Shown here: positions 61,662 through 61,839 of the stretch, piece after piece | Layout: the number at the start of each line of letters is the position of its first letter | How positions within the stretch are numbered: the first letter of the stretch is position 1 | Assembly (NCBI GenBank): GCA_035946615.1 | Contig: DASYZB010000154.1 | Coordinates: forward strand, 1-61,839 | Source: Verrucomicrobiia bacterium | GTDB lineage: Bacteria > Verrucomicrobiota > Verrucomicrobiia > Limisphaerales > UBA8199 | Reading direction: 5' to 3' | Length of the DNA stretch: 61,839 nt | Translations under genes and position numbers: made by a program | Notes under the pieces: generated by a model | Databases searched by the model: none | Seen by the model: only the letters and a program-made list of their open reading frames with translations | What the model was told of the DNA's origin: nothing

Positions 61662-61839
61662 TTACGGATAGAGCCGGTAGTACCTGGGGCGTGTGGCAAT
61701 GGCGTCATAAACAACGTATTGGTTGCCTTCGATGGTTACCGGCAGATTGAGGTCGGTCCAGGGCCCCGTCGGCGATGTCGAGTATTGCAAGGTCTCACCC
61801 GGGAAATTGGTGGACCACGCAATCCGCACCAGGTTATTG
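61662..61839 (-). CDS. C-terminal end of a secreted protein, cut by the window edge
   Basis: An open frame enters from the right edge and stops with TAA at 61662-61664, giving 58 codons. It reads L-V-R-I-A-W-S-T-N, L-Q-Y-S-T-S-P-T-G-P-W-T-D-L and finally R-Y-Y-R-L-Y-P. This is the same kind of C-terminal module as in the 52506 and 55410 genes. It probably ends a large extracellular protein whose body lies outside the window. Confidence 0.65.
   Translation of the reverse strand, partial: NNLVRIAWSTNFPGETLQYSTSPTGPWTDLNLPVTIEGNQYVVYDAIATRPRYYRLYP

Overview
The window looks like chromosomal DNA of a Verrucomicrobiota bacterium, probably a free-living carbohydrate degrader of the Pedosphaera/Limisphaerales kind. 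The evidence is a Planctomycetes/Verrucomicrobia-type (PVM) bacterial microcompartment locus, many Tat or Sec secreted glycan-active proteins, C-terminal modules ending in R-F-Y-K/R-V, and moderately high GC. This placement is inferred from gene content; no rRNA or other decisive phylogenetic marker was seen. No tRNA, CRISPR array, prophage or intact insertion sequence was seen.

Layout. 1-2.5 kb: a membrane-anchored TPR protein and an ErpA-type Fe-S carrier. 2.7-12.4 kb: a DeoR regulator divergent from a compact microcompartment operon: PduL phosphotransacylase, two BMC-H, acetate kinase, BMC-H, BMC-P, CoA-acylating aldehyde dehydrogenase, two BMC-P, class II aldolase, lactate/malate-type dehydrogenase, and a 432-residue TIM-barrel-like protein of unknown role. 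infA follows. 12.8-24.9 kb: exporter, PH-domain protein, Tat oxidoreductase, PhoB/PhoR-like pair, Tat beta-propeller, glgC, membrane protein, M29 aminopeptidase, LysR, pirin. 24.8-28.3 kb: an ECF42-type sigma factor with a ThiS/MoaD-like carrier, a BNR propeller, an SRPBCC remnant and a YCII/DGPF protein. 28.5-39.4 kb: nucleoside and sugar transporters, an OYE-type oxidoreductase, a Sel1 protein, LysR, a hybrid kinase lacking its phospho-acceptor histidine, purine nucleoside phosphorylase and a MoeZ-like sulfurtransferase. 39.6-42.7 kb: the conserved jag-yidC-yidD-rnpA-rpmH group on the minus strand; rpmH is only 45 codons. 43.2-52.5 kb: fucokinase/GDP-fucose pyrophosphorylase, a glutaminase A-like secreted protein, a hexuronate-type MFS transporter and a GH95 alpha-L-fucosidase. 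52.5-61.8 kb: a secreted carbohydrate-binding protein, a GH144-like glucanase, an AddB-type nuclease/helicase, and two proteins sharing a small beta-sandwich module, the last cut by the window end.

How it fits together. The microcompartment operon encodes a route from fuculose/rhamnulose-1-phosphate to lactaldehyde, lactyl-CoA, lactyl-phosphate and lactate plus ATP. The sugar isomerase and kinase that would feed it are not in the window. The secreted GH95 fucosidase could supply L-fucose, and FKP could divert some of it into GDP-fucose, so the window holds a source, a salvage route and a catabolic organelle for one sugar. Features with no ready explanation are intergenic 9-nt-periodic repeats at three sites, targeting-peptide-like tails on several microcompartment enzymes, and the shared Y-x-V/W/RFYRV module in the last four secreted or surface-like genes.
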